Shown here piece by piece: positions 1 through 5,812 of a DNA stretch of 8,878 bases (its first letter is position 1; each line of letters begins with the position of its first letter). Under the pieces are notes generated by a model. The model saw only the letters and a program-made list of their open reading frames with translations, made no database searches and had not been told where the DNA came from. Source of the DNA: Betaproteobacteria bacterium (GTDB taxonomy: Bacteria > Pseudomonadota > Gammaproteobacteria > Burkholderiales > Burkholderiaceae_E). The position numbers and the translations under genes were made by a program. The stretch lies in assembly GCA_016868095.1 (NCBI GenBank), contig VGHV01000083.1:1-8878 (forward strand), in the 5' to 3' direction.

Positions 1-251
1 ATCGCCTGGCCAAGCATTGTGAACAAGGGTGCTACAAGACCGATTATCCATGCTAAAACTAATAGCAAACCAATCCGCATGAACATGGCCACCGCTAATC
101 CAAGCTTTCTGGCTATCTCTCGTTGCTGTGCCGGCAGTCGGTCAACCAAGATCGAAATAAAAATAATATTATCGATGCCAAGGACGAGTTCGAGTGCGGT
201 GAGCGTGGCAAAGGCGATCCAGGCTTCGGGGCTAAATAATAGGTCGATCAT
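1..251 (-). CDS. TerC-family integral membrane protein, N-terminal part (cut by window edge)
   Basis: Reading leftwards from an ATG at 251-249, the frame stays open to the window edge, giving the first 83 residues. The protein begins MIDLLFSPEAWIAFATL and contains ELVLGIDNIIFISILV at about residues 21-36. This acidic Glu/Asp-Asn helix is the hallmark of TerC/YoaE-type membrane proteins, where the acidic residues are thought to take part in metal ion binding or transport. A second hydrophobic segment follows at about residues 55-75 after a basic loop. The family is usually about 220-320 residues, so most of the gene lies outside the window. No strong Shine-Dalgarno precedes the ATG; the start is chosen because it gives the usual short TerC N-terminus. 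The DUF4337 gene lies 124 bp upstream in the same direction. The family is sure; the substrate (often manganese or another metal in studied members) is not shown by the sequence. Confidence 0.88.
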   Translation of the reverse strand, partial: MIDLLFSPEAWIAFATLTALELVLGIDNIIFISILVDRLPAQQREIARKLGLAVAMFMRIGLLLVLAWIIGLVAPLFTMLGQA

Positions 252-375
252 GGAAGGTCCAAATGCGTTTTGGAGCACAAAGCATAACGACTAAATCGAT
301 CAGTTCATTTCGATAATCGTTTGACAATAATTAAGGAAAAAGCGAAGGGTGCGGGAAGCGTACAATCTATCGTGG
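252..375. other. Intergenic region between TerC and DUF4337 genes
   Basis: This 124-bp A+T-leaning stretch lies between two minus-strand genes. It must hold the TerC leader and perhaps its promoter, but no convincing -35/-10 pair, hairpin terminator or small gene can be supported by eye. Confidence 0.5.
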
Positions 376-927
376 CTAAAAAAGATGGACCGCTGTTGGA
401 GCGAAAAGCCCAATCAAGGTGAAGACAACCCCGACTACGCCTAATCCGAACGCCGCAAAACTTAGAGCGCTTAGCCCGGTAATCACAGCAGACGATGCAA
501 GCACAATCGCGATTTGAACCGCTGCCGAAGCAATTTCGTATTGGTGATAGGCTGACATCGCAAGATCTCTCGACGATTCAAGTGATTTAGCGCGCGCCAT
601 CAATTGCTTTCTGCCTTCGTTAGTGTCGGGTTCGTTGTCATAACGTTCTGCTGTTTTTCGCCACTTCTCGATTTGCGCCGCCGCTTGCGGGCTCGGCTTT
701 CCGGCAGACTCGGTTTCCATTGCTTCTGCTGTGGCACGTAGCACGGTCATCCGAACCGTCTTTGCCTGGAAAAAATTCCAAAGATTCGACGCTTCGATGT
801 TTGCCGCTAGCGCTTTTGTCTGTGCCCCATTGCCGAGCGTCTCAGAAATTGCGAGGATGAGGGCGAGAATAGAGATTAACAAAGCGATTTTTTTATTTGA
901 CGGATCGACGTGGGCGCCACCTGACAT
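376..927 (-). CDS. DUF4337 family membrane protein
   Basis: This 183-residue protein has the layout of DUF4337. One transmembrane helix lies near the N-terminus (about residues 13-31). It is followed by the conserved stretch with EASNLWNFFQAKTVRMT (about 46-62), then a charged, probably helical or coiled-coil segment (about 65-125). Two closely spaced transmembrane helices (about 132-155 and 158-180) end the protein. The function of the family is unknown; the layout suggests an inner-membrane protein with a soluble helical domain. The ATG at 927-925 has a good ribosome binding site (GGGAG, 8 nt upstream). The gene diverges from the exported protein gene to its right and runs in the same direction as the TerC gene, with 124 bp between them. 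A longer plus-strand open frame starting at 731 overlaps its 5' end but is not needed to explain anything here. Confidence 0.87.
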   Translation of the reverse strand: MSGGAHVDPSNKKIALLISILALILAISETLGNGAQTKALAANIEASNLWNFFQAKTVRMTVLRATAEAMETESAGKPSPQAAAQIEKWRKTAERYDNEPDTNEGRKQLMARAKSLESSRDLAMSAYHQYEIASAAVQIAIVLASSAVITGLSALSFAAFGLGVVGVVFTLIGLFAPTAVHLF

Positions 928-935
928 GATGTTTT

Positions 936-940
936 CTCCC
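936..940 (-). promoter_or_regulatory. Ribosome binding site of the DUF4337 gene
   Basis: On the minus strand GGGAG is followed by AAAACATC and the ATG at 927. The 8-nt spacing supports that start codon. Confidence 0.7.
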
Positions 941-997
941 TTGAAAGGCTTAACTGTCGAGCGTGATTGTGCTCATGCCGAGTCTATAAACCAAGAT

Positions 998-2113
998 GTG
1001 TGGCTGCACACATGTAAGCAGTTCCTAGCGCGGTCGATGTTATGTTTAGTGCTACTAGGGATCCAGCATGACGGTGTGCTGGCTGCAGGCCCTAGGGCCG
1101 CCACAAAGCAGTCGCAGCAGATTGCCAATTGCTTTGACTTTTTGCCAGCAAATCGACGCGATGATCCGGCGCTAAGCTGCGAAGTCTCAGCCATCATCCA
1201 CCACGACGGTCAGTTATTGTTTTTGAATGACAAGCCACTGCCTGCCTTACCCGTCGTCTTGCGTGCAAGCATTGATTCAGCTGGTCGCCTCTCGCCCCTT
1301 GTGGCTGGTACTTTTTCACCCCTCGATCACGGCGCAAAGTTTGAAGCGGCCGCGCAGGCGGTCGATGACCCCATCGACTTTGCCATCACCGCGTTTGACC
1401 GTTTCGATCCTGCTCGTACAGGTTGGGACCGATTCAATGCCTTTTTTTATTGGCCGCGTGGGCGTGTGGATCAAGCACAAGTGATCCAGCCGACCGAGCG
1501 GGAGTCAGTCGTGAGTTCGATCAAGCTTCGTTCAGTATTTGAATCGGTCGTTAAAACGCCCTATTTCAAAATTGAGGGGCTTGCCGCCTTGCCGGGACGC
1601 CGCTTGATGTTTGGCATTCGCGAGACCGGATTGAGCTTTCGTGAGCCGAAGTTTCGCTTTTTAGTCCTTGAAATGCGATATAGCATTAATCATGATAGGA
1701 GCATTGACTTGCTTGACGAGGTGAGTGTGCTTGCAGATTGGTCAGCGCGCGACCTGATTCATGGCGAAACCAAAGCAGACCCAAGCAAAGACTGGGGCCT
1801 GTCGTCGATTGAATACTGCGCGGACAAAGATCAACTCTTCTTTTTGCTAAGTGCAGAGTCCAAAAATGGTATGGAAGGGTTCTTATTGACTCAGCATCGA
1901 GGGCAGTTCTTGGCGGGAGCAAGGCCCGTGCTTGTGCGAGATCAACAGGGCACAGCCATTCACTTTTCTCATAAGCCCGAAGGCATGGCAGTGATTGGAT
2001 CTGACTGCCGCTTACTGATTGCTCACGATGATGATCGCTTTCTTGGTGGCATACCTCCGCGAGCGCATGTTGGCCAAATGATTTATAGCGTTATTGACTT
2101 TAGCTTTGATTAA
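998..2113 (+). CDS. Exported protein with esterase-like-phytase/DUF3616-type motifs
   Basis: With a GTG start at 998 the product is 371 residues. The N-terminus has basic residues (His, Lys, Arg within the first 14), a short hydrophobic core around SMLCLVLLGI and a possible AA-G cleavage site. This looks like a weak signal peptide, so an exported protein is inferred. The rest alternates beta-strand-like segments. The repeated motif FKIEGLAALPGRRLMFGIRETG (split over about residues 190-211) and HKPEGMAVIG...LLIAHDDDR (about 325-347) resemble the 'EGL/EGMA ... D/R' pattern of DUF3616 and esterase-like-phytase propeller proteins, in which Glu and Asp line a central metal site. No reaction can be assigned. 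The start is uncertain: ATG at 1037 lacks an n-region and ribosome binding site, ATGs at 926/929 overlap the divergent gene's start, and none has a clear Shine-Dalgarno. It is followed after 12 bp by the thioredoxin-like gene and probably shares its transcript. Confidence 0.72.
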   Translation: MWLHTCKQFLARSMLCLVLLGIQHDGVLAAGPRAATKQSQQIANCFDFLPANRRDDPALSCEVSAIIHHDGQLLFLNDKPLPALPVVLRASIDSAGRLSPLVAGTFSPLDHGAKFEAAAQAVDDPIDFAITAFDRFDPARTGWDRFNAFFYWPRGRVDQAQVIQPTERESVVSSIKLRSVFESVVKTPYFKIEGLAALPGRRLMFGIRETGLSFREPKFRFLVLEMRYSINHDRSIDLLDEVSVLADWSARDLIHGETKADPSKDWGLSSIEYCADKDQLFFLLSAESKNGMEGFLLTQHRGQFLAGARPVLVRDQQGTAIHFSHKPEGMAVIGSDCRLLIAHDDDRFLGGIPPRAHVGQMIYSVIDFSFD

Positions 2114-2118
2114 GGCGG
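2112..2118 (+). promoter_or_regulatory. Ribosome binding site of the TlpA-like gene
   Basis: AAGGCGG overlaps the TAA stop of the preceding gene and sits 7 nt before the ATG at 2126. It fixes that start and implies that the two genes are co-transcribed. Confidence 0.65.
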
Positions 2119-2125
2119 CTCGAAG

Positions 2126-2647
2126 ATGAAGCGGCGAAGAGTTCTTAAGTCCCTTACGCAAGCCGGGATGGCTCTATCATGGCCTCGATGTGCGCTGCCG
2201 CAACAAGGTACAGCGCAGCTTCCGATTCCCGAATGGAAGCTAGGTGAGCGGGCAAGATTTTTGCCGCTTACTCGCCTTGACGGTACGCAGATCGACTGGA
2301 CAAGCTATCGGTTAAAGGTGCTGATTCTCGTCTTTTGGGCTTCTTGGTGCCCGTTTTGCGCACGTCAAAACCCTCTTCTCGATCGCCTTTACCGAAGCCA
2401 ACGGGACAGGGGTTTAGCCATGGTCACGATCAGTATTGATAAAACGCCGGAGCTGGCTCGTCAGTATGTAGCAAAACACGCCTATGAATTTGAGGTTGGC
2501 TTTGCTACAGCTCCCTGGCAGGCTGTATTCAGGCAGCGAAAAGGTCTGCCTCAACTTTTTGTCTTTGACCGTGCTGGGGTCTTGAGACAAATTGAGGTTC
2601 GTGAAATGCTCGATGATGATGTTGAAGAGCTTAGCCGTTATCTTTAA
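2126..2647 (+). CDS. TlpA-like thiol-disulfide oxidoreductase, exported
   Basis: This 173-residue thioredoxin-fold protein carries the active site WASWCPFC, with redox cysteines at residues 75 and 78. The cis-proline strand is GLPQLFVFD (Pro142), as in TlpA/ResA-type proteins (pattern GxPxxFxxD). The N-terminus begins MKRRRVLKSL. Its RRxVLK resembles a twin-arginine signal, followed by a modest hydrophobic stretch and ALP-QQ, so export to the periplasm is inferred; a normal Sec signal is also possible. The size fits TlpA-family reductases, which reduce or oxidise cysteines of periplasmic partners. The gene starts 12 bp after the exported protein, which has several cysteines and could be a client, but that pairing is a guess. 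The next downstream feature is the 22-bp repeat array, with no obvious hairpin terminator between. Confidence 0.9.
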   Translation: MKRRRVLKSLTQAGMALSWPRCALPQQGTAQLPIPEWKLGERARFLPLTRLDGTQIDWTSYRLKVLILVFWASWCPFCARQNPLLDRLYRSQRDRGLAMVTISIDKTPELARQYVAKHAYEFEVGFATAPWQAVFRQRKGLPQLFVFDRAGVLRQIEVREMLDDDVEELSRYL

Positions 2648-2659
2648 GCTGTCTCAGTC

Positions 2660-2747
2660 GAACGCCTTTCGACGGTCTTTTGAATTCCCGTCAACGGCAT
2701 GTTGAATGTTTCTCAACGGCCTTGTGAACGCCTCTCAACGGCCTTTT
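2660..2747 (+). repeat. Four tandem 22-bp repeats, most with an internal dyad
   Basis: Four units of exactly 22 bp lie head to tail, starting at 2660, 2682, 2704 and 2726. All share GAA at the start and T/C-A-ACGG in the middle, with a T-rich end; the rough consensus is GAAcgcctcTCAACGGccttgT. Across the unit junctions the core forms a dyad of five bases, seven-base spacer, five bases. Unit 1 is GTCGA-N7-TCGAC (2657-2673, perfect), unit 2 is TTTGA-N7-TCAAC (4 of 5 pairs), unit 3 is GTTGA-N7-TCAAC (2701-2717, perfect) and unit 4 is degraded (3 of 5). The change from C/G to T/A between units 1 and 3 is matched on both arms. The array ends 46 bp before the serine hydrolase start. It could be a set of operators (TGA-N7-TCA fits the T-N11-A pattern of LysR-type sites), small RNA hairpins, or a dispersed minisatellite. 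Confidence 0.85.
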
Positions 2748-2781
2748 GCCTGCGGTTAACCATCTTGGTCTGATGCTTCTT

Positions 2782-2787
2782 AAGGGG
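2782..2787 (+). promoter_or_regulatory. Ribosome binding site of the serine hydrolase gene
   Basis: AAGGGG lies 6 nt before the ATG at 2794. It selects that start over a TTG at 2746 in the same frame, which lies within the tail of the repeat array. Confidence 0.75.
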
Positions 2788-2793
2788 TTATGT

Positions 2794-3969
2794 ATGAAAG
2801 TCGATACTGCTGCGATTGATCGGATACTCACTTCTGCCATCGGTGATAAAAAGTTGCCAGGTATTGTTGCGATGGCTTGCTCTCGCGAGGCAACACTTTA
2901 CGAAGGTGCTTTTGGCGAGCGATTGCTTGGTAGTGGTGTGGCCATGACGCTTGATACAGTTTGCTGGATTGCCTCGATGACGAAGGCGGTTACTTCGGTT
3001 TGCGCGGTTCAATGCGTCGAGCGAGGTCTCATTGAATTGGATGCGCCGGCGAGTGCTGTTGTGCCACAACTTGCCGACGTACAAGTCCTCACTGGTTTTG
3101 ACGACCAAGGCATGCCTACCTACCGAGCGCCTAAGAGGGCCATCACGCTAAGGCATTTGCTCACGCATAGTGCGGGTTTCAGCTATGAAATCTGGAATCA
3201 GGACATCCAAAAAGTGCAAGCCGCACTCGAAATTCCAAGCGTCACCGAGTGCCGAAATAAGGCACTGAGCCTTCCCTTGCTGTTTGACCCTGGCGAGCGA
3301 TGGGAGTACGGTATCAACATCGATTGGGCTGGGAAGATGGTGGAAGCGGTCAGCGGGAAGTCGCTTGGCCTTTTTATGCAAGAAAATCTTTTTGATCCAC
3401 TAGCCATGCGCAGCACATCGTTCAAGATCAGTGCATCCATGCGCGAACGTATGTCAGGTGTGCACCTGCGTGGGCCAGATGGCAGTCTTGCGCCATTTCC
3501 ATTTGAATTACCCCAAGAGCCAGAGTTTGAGATGGGTGGTGGCGGTCTTTATAGCACTGCGGGTGATTATCTGCGATTCGTTCGTATGATTTTGAATAAC
3601 GGGCAACTTGCGGGAGAGCGTGTTCTCAAGCCCGAGTCTGTTTGGGCGCTTGGGCAAAATCAGATGGGGGATTGTCGAGTTACACCGCTTGTAGCGGCAA
3701 TACCTCTGACCCTTGATGCCGAGTTCTTCCCGGGTTCGCCCAAAAGTTGGAGCCTTGCCTTCCAAGTCAATCATGAAGACCTGTCGACAGGAAGACCATC
3801 AGGCGGGTTGATGTGGGCTGGGCTTGCGAATTCTTATTATTGGATCGATCAAAAAACAGGTATTGCAGGTGTGTACATCACCCAGCTTTTTCCCTTTGCG
3901 GATCAGCAATCCTTACCAACTTATCTCGCCTTTGAATCGGCAGTTTACCGAGGCTTGGGTCACGAGTAA
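2794..3969 (+). CDS. Serine hydrolase of the beta-lactamase / family VIII esterase fold
   Basis: The 391-residue protein has the layout of EstB-like serine hydrolases related to class C beta-lactamases and D-Ala-D-Ala carboxypeptidases. The S-x-x-K nucleophile motif is SMTK (Ser61, Lys64) in the usual setting WIASMTKAVTS. ITLRHLLTHSAGFSYE follows at about residues 117-131, with the conserved LLTHxSG-like turn. The tyrosine motif is WEYGIN (Tyr172). Near the C-terminus GGLMWAG (about 337-343) stands where related esterases have a W-x-G motif instead of the KTG of true beta-lactamases. That points to an esterase or amidase rather than an antibiotic-resistance enzyme. There is no signal peptide, so it is probably cytoplasmic. 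The substrate cannot be read from the sequence. The gene follows the 22-bp repeat array, and a glutathione S-transferase gene follows 51 bp downstream. Confidence 0.92.
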   Translation: MKVDTAAIDRILTSAIGDKKLPGIVAMACSREATLYEGAFGERLLGSGVAMTLDTVCWIASMTKAVTSVCAVQCVERGLIELDAPASAVVPQLADVQVLTGFDDQGMPTYRAPKRAITLRHLLTHSAGFSYEIWNQDIQKVQAALEIPSVTECRNKALSLPLLFDPGERWEYGINIDWAGKMVEAVSGKSLGLFMQENLFDPLAMRSTSFKISASMRERMSGVHLRGPDGSLAPFPFELPQEPEFEMGGGGLYSTAGDYLRFVRMILNNGQLAGERVLKPESVWALGQNQMGDCRVTPLVAAIPLTLDAEFFPGSPKSWSLAFQVNHEDLSTGRPSGGLMWAGLANSYYWIDQKTGIAGVYITQLFPFADQQSLPTYLAFESAVYRGLGHE

Positions 3970-4003
3970 GATGCGCTTATCGACCACATGTGTAGTAAAG
4001 AAC

Positions 4004-4010
4004 AGAAGGA
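4004..4010 (+). promoter_or_regulatory. Ribosome binding site of the GST gene
   Basis: AGAAGGA lies 10 nt before the ATG at 4021. It favours that start over the in-frame ATG at 3988, which would add 11 residues not typical of the family. Confidence 0.65.
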
Positions 4011-4020
4011 TTTTTCAGCG

Positions 4021-4659
4021 ATGAAATTGTATATGTCACCGCGAGCACCCAACCCAAAACGCGTGTGCATGTTTATCGCTGAGAAGGGTATTGAGTCGAT
4101 CGAGTGGCTTGCCGTTGATCTGAATGCTGGCGCACATCGTCAGCAGGATTTCCTGCATCTTAATCCGCTAGCACGTGTACCTGTGTTAGAGCTTGACGAT
4201 GGACGCTGTATTAGCGAGAGCCGAGCGATTTGCAGCTGGCTCGAGGGCTACTGTCCCGATCCGAATCTGATGGGGGAGGCTTACGAAGAGCGGGCATTCA
4301 TCGAAATGTATGATCGCTATGTAGAGTGGTACGTTCTACTACCTACGGCGCAGTGGGTACGTCACGGCCATCCCGGTCTGGCGGCTCTTGAAAATCCGCA
4401 GTTTCCAGCGTTTGCTGAAAATCAAGCGAAAAAGCGCGAGGCTGGTCTTGAATGGCTTGAACAAAGACTTAAGTCTCATCCCTGGGTCGCTGGTGAGCGC
4501 TTCTCAATAGCTGACATTACTGCTTTTTGTGCGGTCGAATTCGCGCGCGTCATGAAATTTAAGCCAGGTGATGCGGGCTACCACCATATTCAACGGTGGC
4601 GTGATTCGGTGGCAGCAAGGCCTAGCGCTACTGCAGGCGATCAAATGCCGGCTCGCTGA
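4021..4659 (+). CDS. Glutathione S-transferase family protein
   Basis: The 212-residue protein starts MKLYMSPRAPNPKRV, a standard opening for the GST thioredoxin-fold domain. The glutathione-contact loop ARVPVLELDDG (cis-Pro54) and the ISESRAIC turn (Glu66-Ser67, which bind the glutathione gamma-glutamyl group in characterised GSTs) follow. An all-helical C-terminal domain (about 87-205) contains ERFSIADIT, with Asp165 as the conserved N-capping residue of the folding motif. The length matches the family. GSTs conjugate glutathione to electrophiles or act as glutathione-dependent lyases or reductases; the class and substrate are not clear here. It lies 51 bp after the serine hydrolase in the same direction, so the two may share a transcript. 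Confidence 0.92.
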   Translation: MKLYMSPRAPNPKRVCMFIAEKGIESIEWLAVDLNAGAHRQQDFLHLNPLARVPVLELDDGRCISESRAICSWLEGYCPDPNLMGEAYEERAFIEMYDRYVEWYVLLPTAQWVRHGHPGLAALENPQFPAFAENQAKKREAGLEWLEQRLKSHPWVAGERFSIADITAFCAVEFARVMKFKPGDAGYHHIQRWRDSVAARPSATAGDQMPAR

Positions 4660-4776
4660 AAAGATCTGACTTGCGACAACTATGTAGATAAAGCTTGGGA
4701 GCACTATTGCGACGAGCTTGTCAAAAAGCTGGATTATGATCATGGTTTCGTCGAATCAGGATTGTCATCGGAGACC
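4660..4776. other. Intergenic region between GST and lipoprotein genes
   Basis: This 117-bp stretch probably contains the lipoprotein promoter. TTGCGA- and TTGTCA-like hexamers and a TATGAT (4735-4740) occur, but their spacings (22 and 11) do not make a standard promoter. No terminator hairpin is seen after the GST stop. Confidence 0.4.
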
Positions 4777-5262
4777 ATGGTGCATAAAGAAATGTTTCGT
4801 CGCTTCAGTCGCTTTTGCTTTCTCCTTTTTTGCGGCGCCTCATTGCTCGTTTTGAGCAGTTGCGGTGGTGGTATTGACGGTACCAAAGACTTGTTCGGTG
4901 CGATCGGCTTTAAGTCCGGTGCCGACCCGATCGTCGCACCGGGCGATGCTGCCTGTGGAGCAGGTGCCGGCTCGAGTACTTCTTCCACTGGGTTACCAAG
5001 CGGGCGCTGTTTGTCAGCTGCAGAGGCAGCAAATGCAATTGCTCAACAGTGCGCTGACTGTAAGGTGGTTCTCACCTTCAAGGGTACGAACGAATCGACC
5101 TTTTGCGGCAGTATTGCGCTGACGACAAGCAAGCTTTTGTATGGCGTAGGTTCGGGTGCTTCGGTGATTACCGCGCAGGACGCCGCGATGGCGGCTTGTA
5201 AGGCTGCAGAAGGAGCGACTGATCCTTCGACGTGCAGCCTTGTAAAAACCCGCTGCCTTTGA
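4777..5262 (+). CDS. Cysteine-rich lipoprotein with DUF4189-like domain
   Basis: With the ATG at 4777 the product is 161 residues. A basic N-terminus (FRRFSRF) and hydrophobic core lead to the lipobox LSSC, with Cys29 as the lipid-attached residue, so an outer- or inner-membrane lipoprotein facing the periplasm is expected. A Gly/Ser/Thr-rich linker (about 30-75) follows. The C-terminal part (about 76-161) has AEAANAIAQQCADCKVVLTF, then a Cys-containing 'C-S-I-A' stretch, YGVGSGAS, and an Ala-rich helix ending in C...TC...RC. This resembles DUF4189 domains, in which paired cysteines and A-rich helices recur; the family's function is unknown. Eight cysteines after the lipidated one (60, 78, 92, 95, 110, 141, 153, 160) suggest up to four disulfides. 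The start could also be TTG 4762 or ATG 4792; GGAG 3 nt before 4777 is close but the best available. Confidence 0.8.
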   Translation: MVHKEMFRRFSRFCFLLFCGASLLVLSSCGGGIDGTKDLFGAIGFKSGADPIVAPGDAACGAGAGSSTSSTGLPSGRCLSAAEAANAIAQQCADCKVVLTFKGTNESTFCGSIALTTSKLLYGVGSGASVITAQDAAMAACKAAEGATDPSTCSLVKTRCL

Positions 5263-5314
5263 TAGATAAGTAGAGTAAGTACAGTAATAACTTAATAGTT
5301 AAACGATCTTAAGG
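5263..5314. other. Convergent intergenic gap
   Basis: This 52-bp A+T-rich gap separates the stop codons of the plus-strand lipoprotein and the minus-strand SnoaL-like gene. A short inverted repeat, GATCT-N7-AGATC (5305-5321), reaches into the end of the minus-strand gene, but it is weak and has no T-run, so I do not call a terminator. Confidence 0.5.
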
Positions 5315-5812
5315 TTAGATCCAATTTGTTTGAGGAGTAAGCCTTCCTTTTCTTGGTGCTGGATGGTCGTTTGCTAAAAAATCAACACGAAGCCTGCTAA
5401 GCCGCGAGTAAGTGATCAGCCATCGATTTCCCTCACGGCGATAGGTTTCTTCATAAAAACCATAGCCTTTAAAGCCCACGGCCTTCTCGCCCTCGCTTAA
5501 CTGCATAAGCCCTGGCCATTGCACGTAGTCCATCATTGGCCAGATGGCTTTAGCCTCTGAATCGCTGAGTAGATCCATTTCTGGGTTGTGGCAGTGATGG
5601 ACTGAAACCGCTTCAGTGAGACGATGTTCAAGACCTTTGATAAAAGCTGTTCTTGTCGATCCGTCGGGAGCAGAGCCAAAGCCGTCAAAACGCGCATCCT
5701 CTGAAAATAAGGCGTGAAGTGACTGCCATTGCTTGCAGTCTAATAATCGGCAATAAGCAGCCTTGAGTTGACGGATCGCCTCAAAGGCCGCAAGGCGCTC
5801 TTCAAGCGTCAT
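5315..5812 (-). CDS. SnoaL-like (NTF2-fold) protein
   Basis: With the ATG at 5812-5810 the product is 165 residues and begins MTLEERLAAFEAIRQLKAAY. The opening helices, CRLLDCKQWQSLHALFSEDARFDG, the VHHCHNPEMDLLSDSEAKAIW core, and the ending GYGFYEETYRREGNRWLI...SRLRVDF match the SnoaL-like family (PF13577 type). In this family the cone-shaped NTF2 fold binds small hydrophobic molecules and some members are dehydratases, cyclases or isomerases. The particular reaction cannot be assigned. The start codon overlaps the stop of the upstream gene by 11 bp, so translation is probably coupled; no good ribosome binding site is seen. A longer reading from a TTG at 5863 would lie inside the upstream gene and is less likely. 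It is the last gene of the dimethylformamidase-like cluster. Confidence 0.87.
   Translation of the reverse strand: MTLEERLAAFEAIRQLKAAYCRLLDCKQWQSLHALFSEDARFDGFGSAPDGSTRTAFIKGLEHRLTEAVSVHHCHNPEMDLLSDSEAKAIWPMMDYVQWPGLMQLSEGEKAVGFKGYGFYEETYRREGNRWLITYSRLSRLRVDFLANDHPAPRKGRLTPQTNWI

Noticed and set aside
19..294. A 91-codon plus-strand open frame
   Set aside because: It is antisense to the clear TerC coding sequence and its product shows no recognisable features.
731..997. An upstream extension of the exported protein's frame beginning at 731
   Set aside because: It overlaps the well-supported DUF4337 gene on the other strand by about 200 bp, has no ribosome binding site, and would bury the signal-peptide-like segment inside the protein.
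2660..2747. CRISPR array
   Set aside because: The 22-bp units are directly adjacent, with no unique spacers between them, and no cas gene is present.
2746..2793. TTG start at 2746 for the serine hydrolase
   Set aside because: The ATG at 2794 has a strong ribosome binding site 6 nt upstream, and the added residues would be encoded partly by the repeat tail.
2794..3969. True class C beta-lactamase conferring resistance
   Set aside because: There is no signal peptide and no KTG box; the W-x-G style C-terminal motif fits esterase-type relatives instead.
4740..4988. An 82-codon minus-strand open frame
   Set aside because: It lies opposite the start of the lipoprotein gene, which has a signal peptide and lipobox; the antisense product has no recognisable motif.
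5305..5321. Hairpin terminator between the convergent genes
   Set aside because: The GATCT-N7-AGATC stem is only five weak pairs and has no following T-run on either strand.
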